In this document: piece after piece, positions 10,609-20,020 of the stretch
How the letters are laid out: each line of letters opens with the position of its first letter
How positions within the stretch are numbered: position 1 is the first letter of the stretch
From: Adiantum capillus-veneris
Lineage: Eukaryota > Streptophyta > Polypodiopsida > Polypodiales > Pteridaceae
Length of the DNA: 60,000 nucleotides
Direction of reading: 5' to 3'
Assembly: GCA_014529385.2 (NCBI GenBank)
Contig: CM043944.1
Span: 78,883,884 to 78,943,883, forward strand
Notes under the pieces: generated by a model
The model's input: only the letters and a program-made list of their open reading frames with translations
Database searches by the model: none
Told to the model about the DNA's origin: nothing
Translations under genes and position numbers: made by a program

Positions 10609-11597
10609 TGTCGGCCCCACCTCTTGAACAAACAACACAACACATGGTCCCTAGGGCCCAAAATGTTGTTCAAACAACACCCTTACCACCTCCAGTGCTA
10701 GGACCGCAACCACCACATCCAAGAATCACTTCAGTGAATCAAGTGGGTTGTGAGTCATCTATTGCTTGTTTGGAAGGCTTTGAGGAAGATATAAACCCTA
10801 ATATTGCCTATGGGATGGATGTGCTTCAAGAAAGTCCACAGTACTACATGGAGGACTATTGGGGACAACTCAAACCTGTCTATCAAGTAGCTGCTCTTGC
10901 TGCAAGAGGCCAAAATATCAATTACACTGCTAAGAGACCACCTCTTCAATGCTATGAGTGTGGAGGTCCACATCGTGTAACCGAGTGTCCTATTAGGCTA
11001 CAAAAGAACGCCTCACTAATGCAAACCAATCAAGCGAGCACGTCTACAATGCCGATACTCATGTGCAATTGATGTGGCATATATCATTTGATTGCCCAAT
11101 GTCCAAATAATTCAAATGCATCGAAGATCACGCCATTAAACTTGATTGAAGTTACCGAGGATCCATCACAAAGTACACATGTGGTACCAGTAAACGTACT
11201 CACACAATCGATGCTCCAAAAACAAAATTATATTCTTGAGGAAAGAGACACGACATCAATTGCCCAATCTTAGAAAAAGAAGAAAACACGAAGGAAGAGA
11301 TCGCAAAAAGCAGCGAAGTCAGACCCCAGTTCATAGACCAACATAGGGAGTAGGGATGACCCCGTATATATGAACGACGCTGAAGAGGATTCTGATTCAG
11401 GTGAAACCATGGAGACCAAAACGACCATTAAGATCGAAACCAGCAAGGAAGATCTTCATGAGCCACAATGGCCAAGATCCAAGAAGAAGATAGAAACTTA
11501 TCCAAACCCTACAGAGGAGATTGAGCGAGTCAAGCAATTAAGGAGTTTGGTACAAGATACCCAAAGGGATCTAGAACCAGCACCTAGGCAAATCTAG
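10578..11597 (+). pseudogene. gag: Gag C-terminal region with CCHC zinc knuckles
   Basis: A single frame broken by TGA at 11070, TAG at 11271, TAG at 11334 and TAG at 11595. It carries CYECGGPHRVTEC (about 10951-10989), an intact Cys-Cys-His-Cys knuckle with three residues rather than four between the second Cys and His. A second knuckle, C-N-stop-C-G-I-Y-H-L-I-A-Q-C (11064-11102), has the same X3 spacing and is cut by the TGA. With the two imperfect ones upstream this Gag had about four RNA-binding knuckles. The region after 11280 is Lys/Glu-rich and links to the protease in the same frame. Confidence 0.75.
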
Positions 11598-11609
11598 ATT
11601 ACAGACATC

Positions 11610-12617
11610 GTGTTCCCTACGCAACAACAACCTCACCAAGTCCATAGACCCTTAGCCATACCTAGTGTCATCCAAGAAGAAAGTGACTTAAAGTCATGGG
11701 AAAGTGGACGTACTCACTTCTTGATGGAAAGAATGTTTACAGAGGGACTACCTGATCTTATCGAAGAAATGGAGATACCATCTTCCCCACGTCAAGGGAC
11801 TGAAGTCCAAAAGGTGTTGTTAAACATTGCCAAATTGATGGATTTCATGTCTTCAGAAGTTAGAACCACCATCATGTCCAAACTTTATAAAGACCCTGAG
11901 CTAGTCTCAGCTCTTCGAGCCTTCCTCAATGGAGAACTAAAGTTTGGGCTACCACAGTTTGCACAGATGGATAGAGGTCGGGAGATGCCAATAAAGGAGG
12001 AACACTTAGATCCACAACCCAACCTAGATAAGAACCTTGTTATAGAAATACATGTTAACAAGTTGGGACACTACTTTGAGGGTGATGAATCCAATGCGAC
12101 CATACCAATCACTATTAAGGGATTAACTGTGAAGGGAATCCTTGATGGTGACGCTGGGGTTAGCATTGTGACTAAAAATTTCTGGGAAACTATGGGAAGA
12201 CCTCACCTTGCGACCACAACCATAGTAGTGAAGATGGCCAATGCGTCTATTGTTAAACCTATTGGGATGCTAGAAGATCTCAAGATCAAGGTCTTTGGAC
12301 ATAAAATAAGAATTACCTTCATTGTTATGGATTTCTCCAAACACACTATGGCATCGGAGATGATCTTAGGACGTCCTTTCATGAGGGAAGCAAAAATGGT
12401 GCATGATTGGTCTAAAAACCATGTCTACTTGCAGTTCCAAGATTCTATCATTCGAGTGGATCTTGTGACTGGTCGAGCACATCCTCTAGGAAACAGGTTT
12501 ATAATTGATCATAGATCTGACACCACAGTTCACTCAGCCCCATTGCAATATTGTTACACGTGTAAAGCGAACATGTTGGGAAAGATTCTCCTTATATGGA
12601 TGTACTACCTGGGATGA
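11610..12617 (+). CDS. pro: Retropepsin-like aspartic protease region
   Basis: A 335-residue frame. The protease core is in its second half: TIKGLTVKGILDGDAGVSIV (the D-x-G active-site loop, here DGDAG where relatives have DGG(A/S)G), a hydrophobic flap region, and SEMILGRPFMREA, which corresponds to the ILGRxxL motif of retropepsins. The substitution in the active-site loop may have inactivated it. The N-terminal half is charged linker continuing from Gag in the same frame. It would cleave the Gag polyprotein. No reverse transcriptase follows, where a normal gypsy pol would continue. Confidence 0.75.
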   Translation: MFPTQQQPHQVHRPLAIPSVIQEESDLKSWESGRTHFLMERMFTEGLPDLIEEMEIPSSPRQGTEVQKVLLNIAKLMDFMSSEVRTTIMSKLYKDPELVSALRAFLNGELKFGLPQFAQMDRGREMPIKEEHLDPQPNLDKNLVIEIHVNKLGHYFEGDESNATIPITIKGLTVKGILDGDAGVSIVTKNFWETMGRPHLATTTIVVKMANASIVKPIGMLEDLKIKVFGHKIRITFIVMDFSKHTMASEMILGRPFMREAKMVHDWSKNHVYLQFQDSIIRVDLVTGRAHPLGNRFIIDHRSDTTVHSAPLQYCYTCKANMLGKILLIWMYYLG

Positions 12618-13447
12618 CTGAGTCGGACAATGTGGATTGGGTCCACGTAGCAGCAACCATAGACACTTGGGGAAACAGGGGGACGACTTGGGTAACACCT
12701 GAGAGGGATGAAATGCCCGTACCCTTAAATATGCTACAAGCAATGCATATAGCTTTTGACAATACTCATCCTAATATAACGAAGAAAACATACAAGTGGG
12801 TCCCTAAATCTTCTTTAGCGACCATAGCTAGTGCTAAAAAACAAAAGCCCACATTTTTGGCGCCTTATAAGAAACGTCCCACTCGCTCCAATAAATGTAA
12901 GGAAACATGGCGTTGGATTCCTAAACGACTATTGGAAGCCCAAGGCAACTACGCATGAAATGATCAAATTTGGGTGCCAAAACGTAGATTGTGTTCTTAC
13001 CTGTCACCTGACCCATGTGCGCCCAATCTTGTAGCTCCAAAACGAATTAACGATAGCGAAAAGAAAAAAATCAAAGAATGCTACACACCCGCTCTAGAGC
13101 TAGTTTGGGTACCGAAGAAAGAACGATTTGTTCCACCTAGCTCAGGAAGGGGGGAGTCCCATGAAGCTTCTAGCTCCTCATCTAATGCATCCATAGAGGT
13201 AAAAGCTTCTCTACAGCCTCCACCTACAATAGTGGACCTCCATGAAGCTACAAAGGACTCCACACCTCCCAGTGTCCAAGAATCACCTGATGAACCACTT
13301 CAAGTTCGATCCTGGGAGAGTACCTTACTACCCTTGCAACTCGACGAGGCACCTAAGGTAATAGAAAACTACTGGCAAAAATCCTCACCTATTATCAACT
13401 GGAACAATTGGTTTCAAAGGGTGACGAGCACATTTCAAACAGTATGA
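12596..13447 (+). pseudogene. C-terminal tail with four W(V/I)PK repeats, unknown function
   Basis: One reading frame, broken only by TGA at 12956-12958, overlaps the protease frame by 22 bases in the -1 direction. It contains four copies of a Trp-Val/Ile-Pro-Lys motif with Trp codons at 12797, 12914, 12971 and 13106 (KWVPKSS, RWIPKRL, IWVPKRR, VWVPKKE), spaced 117, 57 and 135 bp. The last 100 residues are Ser/Pro/Glu-rich. It stands where reverse transcriptase should be, yet shows none of its motifs. Similar short WVPK repeats occur in parts of some plant retroelement Gag proteins, but I cannot assign a function. Confidence 0.55.
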
Positions 13448-13454
13448 TCTACCC

Positions 13455-13468
13455 AAGGAAGGGGGGAG
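13455..13468 (+). other. Internal polypurine tract
   Basis: AAGGAAGGGGGGAG lies directly after the last open frame and closely resembles the 3' polypurine tract 1.28 kb downstream. It could be a second plus-strand primer. Confidence 0.4.
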
Positions 13469-14737
13469 TATTTGCTAACATCCATCATTCACTTGCTTCC
13501 CTCTCAACCTTCCTCCCTGACCTCTCAATCTCCAATCTTAGGGAATGTATATATAAAGCCTTATACTCACAAAAAAGAAAAATAGTAAAGAGCAAGAGAA
13601 ATTAGTAAACGAGTATGCACAATAAAAGTCAAAACATTGACCCAGACCTACACATTCACATCCGGTACACTAAAGCAGAAACCTATGTCATCAAACACCT
13701 TTGATCCTCATCACTCGAGCGATGGAGGGTAGGTAGGATGAGTACGATAGGAGTGTTTCTGTTTTACAGGTGAGTGATTAGCAAAGTTCTTTCTTCCCAC
13801 TGATGTGCCTCCTAGAGGTATTCTTTGTGTTTCCTCATGTGTACAGGAATGTGTTGCTGTGGTTAGGATTTGGTCCTTCATGGAATCTTTCTCTCGTTCA
13901 CACTTCAAATCAACCGCGGCCATCAACACAAACAGGTGTTTCTTATCCATTAGCATTGCCCCTTATCTTTTTAAATCCATGTTTGTCTGCTTTAATTGTG
14001 ATTGGTAGCAAATATTCAATGCCTTTGCTTAGTATCAAATATTAAATTTGATGTAATTTTTTGTCATAAGCACTTGTCTAGGTTTAAAAATCAAGCAGTC
14101 CGACTAAGCTAGTTTGACCAAGTTAGGTGTTAGAGATCTTCTCTTAATACCATGGGGAATGCCTTCCTAATAATCAATGGTTACTTAGGTTCTTAATCCG
14201 ATTTAGGGAGCATTGTGTGAAATGTACTAGGGCTTTCTAGTGAGCTTAGTCCCTATTGACCTTTAGCCTAAGTATTATAAAGGGATTTTACTAGTGTGAT
14301 GAGCCTGGGGAGGGTACCAGTGTTATATGACCCCCCAAAGTTACAAAATTAAAATGTTGAAAACGAACAAACAAAAAAAAATAAAATCAAAATGCCACAA
14401 TGTAAAATGTTAAGTTGGAAGAGAAATCTCAGCTTGAATTGCTGTTAAATTAGCAATCCCATACTTGTTTAATTTTTTACCATTACAATTGTTTATGCGT
14501 TTGATTATATTACAATTTAATGTTTATTGCTGAAAAATGGTTTAATTTTTTGTTACCAATCAATTTGTCTGCCTAAAACTGCATATGCTTTTAAATTGTA
14601 TATGAGAATGCAATTATTGTGCCAATGTTGTTTGATTTTGCAGTGACTGAAGAAGGCTAAGGACATTCATCTCAAATGCTCTTCCACCTCAACGAACGAG
14701 CTTCAACTCAGTAGCTTCCGAGAACGGAATCTACATC
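13469..14737 (+). other. 3' non-coding region of the gag-protease element
   Basis: About 1.27 kb, AT-rich toward its end, with no coding motif. It occupies the place of pol. It may be unrelated DNA that replaced pol, or the ordinary long 3' non-coding region of Athila/Tat-like elements. Confidence 0.5.
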
Positions 14738-14748
14738 AGGAAGGGGGA
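14738..14748 (+). other. 3' polypurine tract
   Basis: AGGAAGGGGGA ends 2 bp before the right LTR (TGTTAACCC). It is the RNase-H-resistant primer for plus-strand synthesis. Confidence 0.8.
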
Positions 14749-14750
14749 CA

Positions 14751-15039
14751 TGTTAACCCTCACGCACATTCCTATCACCTACGACAGACGCTATATTATT
14801 TATTTGGTAGAGTCAGATATCGGGCTTGTCGGTCCAATACGAAAAGGGTAAGAGTGATCGCCGATGAGAGGCGCACTCTAACTGGAACATTCAAGGGATT
14901 AGTTGGCTAAGCATGGGCGCCCAAGTGTGAATGGGGCGAGCTCATATAAAAGTCAACTAAACCTAAATTCACTCATTCTCTCATTTGTGCAATTGAAGAG
15001 TGCTCTTGCTCCATCTCCATCTTCTTCTTCTTCATCTCC

Positions 15040-15117
<78 letters not shown>

Positions 15118-15383
15118 ATGAGAGAGAGAGAGAGAGTGTGTGTGTGCGATCAAGCATTGCGGCGGCACGACGGCGGCGAGGCGGTTAAGCGCGGTGTAGC
15201 GGCGTCTCCCTCTTCTTTGCGACGAGGAATCCCCCACGACAGCAAGCGTAGAGCAGTGAGTGACACACCATTGCCATCTTTGAGCTCACTAGTTTAGGCT
15301 TGTTGTGTGTTTGGAGCCATTTGTGGCTCGCACACAGTGTATCGGCAAGTTCCTTGCATTGACACGTGCGATAGACGCGCACA
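14751..15383 (+). repeat. Right (3') LTR, 633 bp
   Basis: Begins TGTTAACCC, ends GCGCACA, followed by the TSD TGTAT. It is longer than the left LTR almost entirely because of a (TG)38 array at 15041-15116, against (TG)6 in the left LTR. Confidence 0.9.
15041..15116. repeat. (TG)38 microsatellite inside the right LTR
   Basis: Pure TG for 76 bp, followed by (GA)n at 15120-15136. Long TG/CA tracts are prone to replication slippage. Confidence 0.97.
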
Positions 15384-15388
15384 TGTAT

Positions 15389-16045
15389 TTGCATGGTTCT
15401 TGAGCAAACGAGGCGTGTGCTAAGGATAGGGATCTTGTGGTACATCGGGTATATGCACTCTTTAGTGGTGTGTTGAGTTAGTGGGTGTTATCTATATGGT
15501 TGTGATATGTGTCGTGAAGATGGAATCTTGTGGACGACTTGTGTCTACCAATGATCTTGGGGTGTTTGAGGGTATCGTGTCTACTTATATGTGAGTATAT
15601 GGTTCTATCAAGGATCAAAGGTCTAGATAATTGATTGCATGCTTAGCGGCCGAATGTATACAGGTAGGGTTGGTCGGGTTTGGGCTCGGAGATTGGGCTC
15701 GGACAACAAGTGTTAGCAGATTGGGCCTTTGTGTGTATGTTAAATAGGGGATAAGGGTGTTGTGATATCAATGGGTTATAGAGAGGCTATCATGTTATGT
15801 GTTGGTTGTTTTCTCATTTCCCTCTTTCCAACGTTGATAGTCACTATGCTATACACTCTGACTAGTTTTACTAGTTAAATCATGTGAGATCTAAATTTTA
15901 TATGTAAGATAGGGGTATGATTGTTTTCTTTATTGATTGTTGTATAAGCGTAGAAAGGGGGGTAATATTCCCTAATATGAATCGTATATAGGGGTTTTAT
16001 CAAAGTTGTCCGCTCTCGCAGGTGGCATCCCGTTTTGTATATAGA
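15389..16045. other. Right interior of the candidate TIR element
   Basis: About 660 bp with no open frame or motif I recognise. It is GT-rich on the plus strand. It continues the sequence interrupted at 6831. Confidence 0.5.
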
Positions 16046-16059
16046 GTGAATCCCTCAGG

Positions 16060-16067
16060 TGCTAACT
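16060..16067 (+). repeat. 8-bp target-site duplication, right copy
   Basis: TGCTAACT, identical to 2392-2399, flanks the candidate TIR element. Confidence 0.65.
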
Positions 16068-16570
16068 TCACTAATCAAGAATGTGTCCTTCTTCAACTGG
16101 ACCTTGAAAAGCATATGTCCAAATTGCACGGTCCTTCATAGAAGACGTTATGAAATTGTTGGGCTTTGGACCACGGCTATGTCAATTGGTTCAAACCCGT
16201 GGAGAAAGCAGCCAATAATAGAATTGTGGGTGCCTTTGAAGTAAAAAGATCAATCAAACAAGGTTTCCCGCTTGCCATGTTGTTATTTGCCATCAGTTCT
16301 CGTCCCCTAGTCACCATGCTGGAAGCAAGTGCTAGAAGAAGAGAGATCCAAGGGTTGTTCTTACCATGTAAGAAACAACATCTTGCTAAGCTATTTGTGG
16401 ATGACTCCTTATAATATTTTAAATCTAGAACTCAGATACTCAAAAATGTCTGGAGATTGATCAAATGTTTGCCACAACCTTTGATTTGAAGTGCAAGGTT
16501 GAGAAATCAAGATTGATATCACTCTCTGAAAATGACATTCAACCCATCTGAATGGTCAAGAGAGACTATC
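16060..16570 (+). pseudogene. L1-type LINE ORF2, reverse transcriptase block 2 (palm)
   Basis: The translation resumes exactly where block 1 stopped. NQECVLLQLDLEKAY is motif A (LDxxKAYD; the D is lost with a 1-base deletion), followed by SFIEDVMKLLGFGPR, SIKQGFPLAMLLFAI (the QGxPLSPLLF motif B) and LAKLFVDDSL (motif C, normally (F/Y)ADD, here FVDD). Frames shift several times. The block ends at 16570 at the left LTR of chromovirus A and resumes at 27493; the junction bases CTATC are duplicated. Confidence 0.88.
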
Positions 16571-18133
16571 TGTCATAAAATCTAATATCTAACTATACCC
16601 AAATAATTTTCTCATATTAAACTATCACTTTATGTGAGAGAATAAACGGGAACAAGAGTTAGAATATAGATATGTGCTTTAGATGCATCTCAACACGGTA
16701 CCAAAGGTGATAGGTCCAAACAGAAGATGGTCTATCAAAGAGCAATGCTAATGAAGCTTAAAAGACCTTAGGGTTAGCTTCATTAAAGACCTCCAATAGC
16801 TAGTGTGAAAAGCCTTGGACCTTAGGGAAGCTAGGGCTATACTTGATGTGGGAACCCGACCCAAGCTTGAGGTGCTTGATAACTGAGAAGCTTGAGGTGC
16901 TTGTCGTGCTAAGATGCTAGGATTGTACTTGATGTGGGAACCCGGCCCATGCTTGAGGGGCTTAATGGCTGAGCTGAGCTTGTGGTGGGAACCAGGCCCA
17001 AGGTTGAGGGGCTTGAGGTGTCAAAAAGTCAACAAGTATCCCTACAAGGAGGGGGCGAGCCTACAAGTAGGGGCATGAGAGAGAACACACACACCCTCAC
17101 ACAAGGCAATCCTAGACCAAGGAGGCAACTAGGACATGTCAAGCTCCTCTCCACATTACCCCCATAAGGTGCCTAGAGCCTATTAATTGGCCTCTCAAGG
17201 GGTCCAATGAGAAATTAGTTTATTTAAGTAGTTTTTAAATCATTAATCAAGCTCTTTCTCTCAAAGTCGTAAGAAGGACACTTGTCCTCTTGCAACGCTT
17301 GTTGCTTGATATGCACTAAGCATGTGATTGGCTAGGCTTGAGCAGGTCCAATCAGGTGAAAGCTAGTGCTAGAAAAGGGGGTCAACCAAAGCAAGGAGGG
17401 GGCTAGCTTGGGGGGTATACTCTCCCACACACACATACACACACCCTCATTGTGTGAGGTGCAAAGTGCAAGAGCTCCAACTCCTTCTCCAAGCTTGTAT
17501 AGAAGTTGAGAGCCTACACCAACACTTTAGGCTATGGAATGCAAATCCAATCAAGAGCCATGCTCCAACCCTTAAGTTTTCCATCCTCTCCATCTTCATT
17601 ACTATGCTATTATGTATGCTAAAGAAAGAAAATTGATGATAAGTCATGAACTATTTTTTTCCCCTATGAATGTTTCTTCTTCCTCTTCCCTATCCTCATT
17701 CCTCGCTATCTCTCTCCACCTTGGTGTTTGAGGCCTTGGGACTGAGGCCGGGGATGTTTAATGCTTTTTACAAAGTCTATGTTATTCTCGTGATGCATGA
17801 AGATTTCCATCTTCATTGCATCACCTAGGTCACAAGGAAGACAAAGATTGTATTGTACCAAGTCTCTCTTGATGGGACAATCTATAATACAAAAGCCTAT
17901 TGAAGGGGGGACCGGTCCAACACACATAAATCTGGTCCTCAACTGTTGTCAAGTTCTTTAAAGTCTCTCTCTTGCAAAAGTATTGTTCATGCCAATTTAT
18001 ATAAGTATTATGGTTTATGCTGCTATTGCTAATTAAGTTCACCCTCTATGTTCTCAAAGCGGTCTCACAAAAATGCTCACTCTAATTCTCCTAATTCCGA
18101 TATTCTCAAAGTTCATAGGCCATTTCCATTACA
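16571..18133 (+). repeat. Left (5') LTR of chromovirus A, 1563 bp
   Basis: Starts TGTCATAAAATC, ends CCATTACA. It contains a degenerate array of CTTGAGGTGCTTG-like units (about 16865-17030) that differs in copy number from the right LTR. Open frames within it are incidental. Confidence 0.93.
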
Positions 18134-18134
18134 T

Positions 18135-18146
18135 TGGTATGAGAGC
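18135..18146 (+). other. Primer-binding site, initiator tRNA-Met type
   Basis: TGGTATGAGAGC differs from the usual TGGTATCAGAGC at one base. It lies 1 bp after the LTR. Confidence 0.85.
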
Positions 18147-18542
18147 TATTGGTTTCTCTTTTCTTGCTTAAGAAGAGAGGTCCTTAAGTTGTCACCATGA
18201 AAGGTTGGGCATGTTCATTGCAATAGGGTAAGTGGGATAGGGATCTATTATCTTGGTTGAGAAGTACTTAGTTCGAGGTACACCGTTGGGAACTATAGTC
18301 TTAATAATGGAGCCTCTTGGGGCTTGCCTTTGGCTTAACCATTATTGATCTAGGAGAAAACTCAACAGGAACCATAATCAACCGAGCAATGTTAGACCCT
18401 CTCCACTAGTGTTTGCAATCAACAGTGTCTAAACCATGGGTGTGGCTGCTTGAGAACTGATTTTCAAAGGTAAAGAAGAGTAGCAACTAAGGTTTTTGAG
18501 GGTACCAAAGCATAAAATAATCTATACATAAGTTTAATTAGC
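18147..18542 (+). other. Leader of chromovirus A
   Basis: About 400 bp between primer-binding site and Gag start, matching the leader of copy B (35790-36190, reversed). No gene. Confidence 0.7.
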
Positions 18543-19721
18543 ATGGATGACAATAACCAAGAGAGTAGAATGAACATTGATAACTTTGATTTTTCACATG
18601 AAGGTGCTAATGATGATGCCCCCATGTTTGTCAATTATCTTGTTACTAGGTTTGCAAACCAAAGTTACTTAGCAACTTCGTGCTTATGGGACTTCCCTTC
18701 CTCTCCAAGAAGAGAGAGAGCTTAGGAGGCCTCTTGATGAGACCCCCAAAAGAAGGATCCCTCCCATAACAGAGGAGGAATCCAAAGAACGAGAAAGAAG
18801 AAAATCCCTAAGTTCCTTTAGAAGATGTGGCTCCACGAAGACGCTGGTCTAGACATCTCCAACTCCTGCTAAGAGGAAATGGTCAACGCACAGTCCTTCT
18901 CCTAGTCATTCTAAAAGGGAAGAGAGGAAACAAAGTAAGAAAAGGGTAACAAAGAGGTCACCCTCTTCTCCTCCTTCCTCCTCTTCGGACAAAAGCAATA
19001 TCTATTCTCCTAGAGAATACTAGAGGGAAGGACATCACAAATCTTATCCTGCATGGCAAAGGTCCCAAAAGCTCAAGAAGTTCAAAGAGGGAGGAAAGAG
19101 TATCCTGTTTTCTCACCTATGATGGCACCTTTGTTGTTGTCGACAAAGTATTGGCCTTCATCCAACAATTTAATGCGGCCTTTGGAGGCGATGGCTTCAT
19201 GGAGTCCTCCAAGCTACGCCATGTAGCTATGCACTTCCAGAAATCTGCTCGTCAATGGTGGCCTAGCCTTCGTGGTAACGGTGAAGCCCTAAAGACATGG
19301 AAAACTCTACGAGTTTCCATCATGAACAATTCCTTGCAAGTGATGCAAAGGACAAAGTGCTTACCAAATGGCGGAGTTTGAAGCTTCTCTCCCATGAGTC
19401 TATCCAAAAATATGTGGACAAGTTTTGGGATTTACATCTCAAGGCTATTGTCTTTCAAAAGATAGACTTTGCCGAGAAAAAGCAATAATTATGGGCAGGA
19501 TTACTTGAAGAGGTGGCCGAGTACGTCAACTCCCAACGGCCTGATTCTATCACCGAAGTAATCCACCACACTATGGTTGCTTTGCGCATCCATTTCCAAC
19601 AAGGGGCTAGAAGGAATGTCAAGCCCATGGAAAGCAAAGACAAAAGTGATGCAAAGGGGAAAACGAATGCCCAAAATTCTTCCCAAGGCAATTCCAACAA
19701 CAATCAGTCCAAGGAGAAGGG
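18543..19721 (+). pseudogene. gag: Gag of chromovirus A (broken)
   Basis: Starts MDDNNQESRMNIDNFDF, which parallels the Gag start of copy B (MADNNQESRMNIDSFDF). The N-terminal part is charged and Ser/Arg-rich in scattered frames. The capsid domain appears at 19151-19500: LAFIQQFNAAFGGDGF, then FQKSARQWWPSLRGNGEALK, SHESIQKYVDKFWDL and HHTMVALRIHFQQGARRN. The frame is disrupted by stops and shifts (for example before 19513). At about 19721 it jumps straight into the middle of the protease, so the CCHC zinc knuckle seen in copy B (CFKCGEQGHGYRSC) is absent. Confidence 0.85.
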
Positions 19722-20020
19722 ACATTCAAGCTTTCGAGATGGGAGATACTGTAACTACTGATGCAGCTTTCAAGGGACATCAAGCCTCTGTCACTCCCTT
19801 GATTGGTAAGTTGAGGCTTCATATCCAAAGCTACATCGACAAAGAATACTTTTTCATCTCTTCTCTCCAACATGAGGATGTTATCCTAGGTGCACCATCG
19901 TTCAACCGCATGGCTACCAACATGAAGTTCCCTAAAAGGAGAATCTACTTCACTTATAGGGAAAAGAGTATGTATATAGATTCTAGTGAGTCTCGTCGTA
20001 CTATATCCTCTTGCTTTTGA
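19722..20020 (+). pseudogene. pro: Aspartic protease remnant of chromovirus A
   Basis: Only the second half survives: AAFKGHQASVTPLIGKLRLH, then DVILGAPSFNRMATNMKFP (the ILGxPWF motif with W changed to S). The D-P-G-S-T active-site segment visible in copy B is missing because of the deletion at about 19721. It cannot encode an active protease. Confidence 0.8.

Larger units (their letters stand above)
6832..15383 (+). mobile_element. Complete LTR retrotransposon with gag and protease only (no RT, RNase H or integrase)
   Basis: Two LTRs (6832-7401 and 14751-15383), a tRNA-Asp primer-binding site just inside the left LTR, a polypurine tract just inside the right LTR, and a perfect 5-bp TSD TGTAT (6827-6831 and 15384-15388) define a full 8.55-kb element. 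The tRNA-Asp site is the one used by plant Athila/Tat-type Ty3/gypsy elements. Reading left to right: leader, long Gag with zinc knuckles, aspartic protease, a W(V/I)PK-repeat tail, then about 1.3 kb of non-coding DNA. No reverse transcriptase, RNase H or integrase motif occurs in any frame. It must have moved using enzymes of an autonomous relative. Gag and protease are themselves now broken by stops and frameshifts. Confidence 0.88.
2400..16059. mobile_element. Candidate TIR DNA transposon with 8-bp TSD (non-autonomous, carries a nested LTR element)
   Basis: The segment is bounded by 8-bp direct repeats TGCTAACT (2392-2399 and 16060-16067) inside a LINE reading frame. Its two ends are inverted repeats: 2400-2413 reads CCCGGGGGATTCAC, and the reverse complement of 16046-16059 reads CCTGAGGGATTCAC, 12 of 14 identical. 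An 8-bp TSD with short inverted repeats is typical of hAT elements, and P-like elements also make 8 bp, but the terminal bases are not diagnostic. Removing the nested LTR element (6832-15383 plus one 5-bp repeat) leaves about 5.1 kb of element DNA with no transposase motif in any frame, so it would depend on a transposase from elsewhere. The motif ATAAGCGTA lies near both ends (2472-2480 and 15944-15952), in the same orientation. Boundaries are inference from sequence; no family is recognised. Confidence 0.5.

Noticed and set aside
15000-15297. Cysteine/valine-rich peptide over the TG tract
   Set aside because: A pure (TG)n array reads as alternating Cys-Val; no gene.
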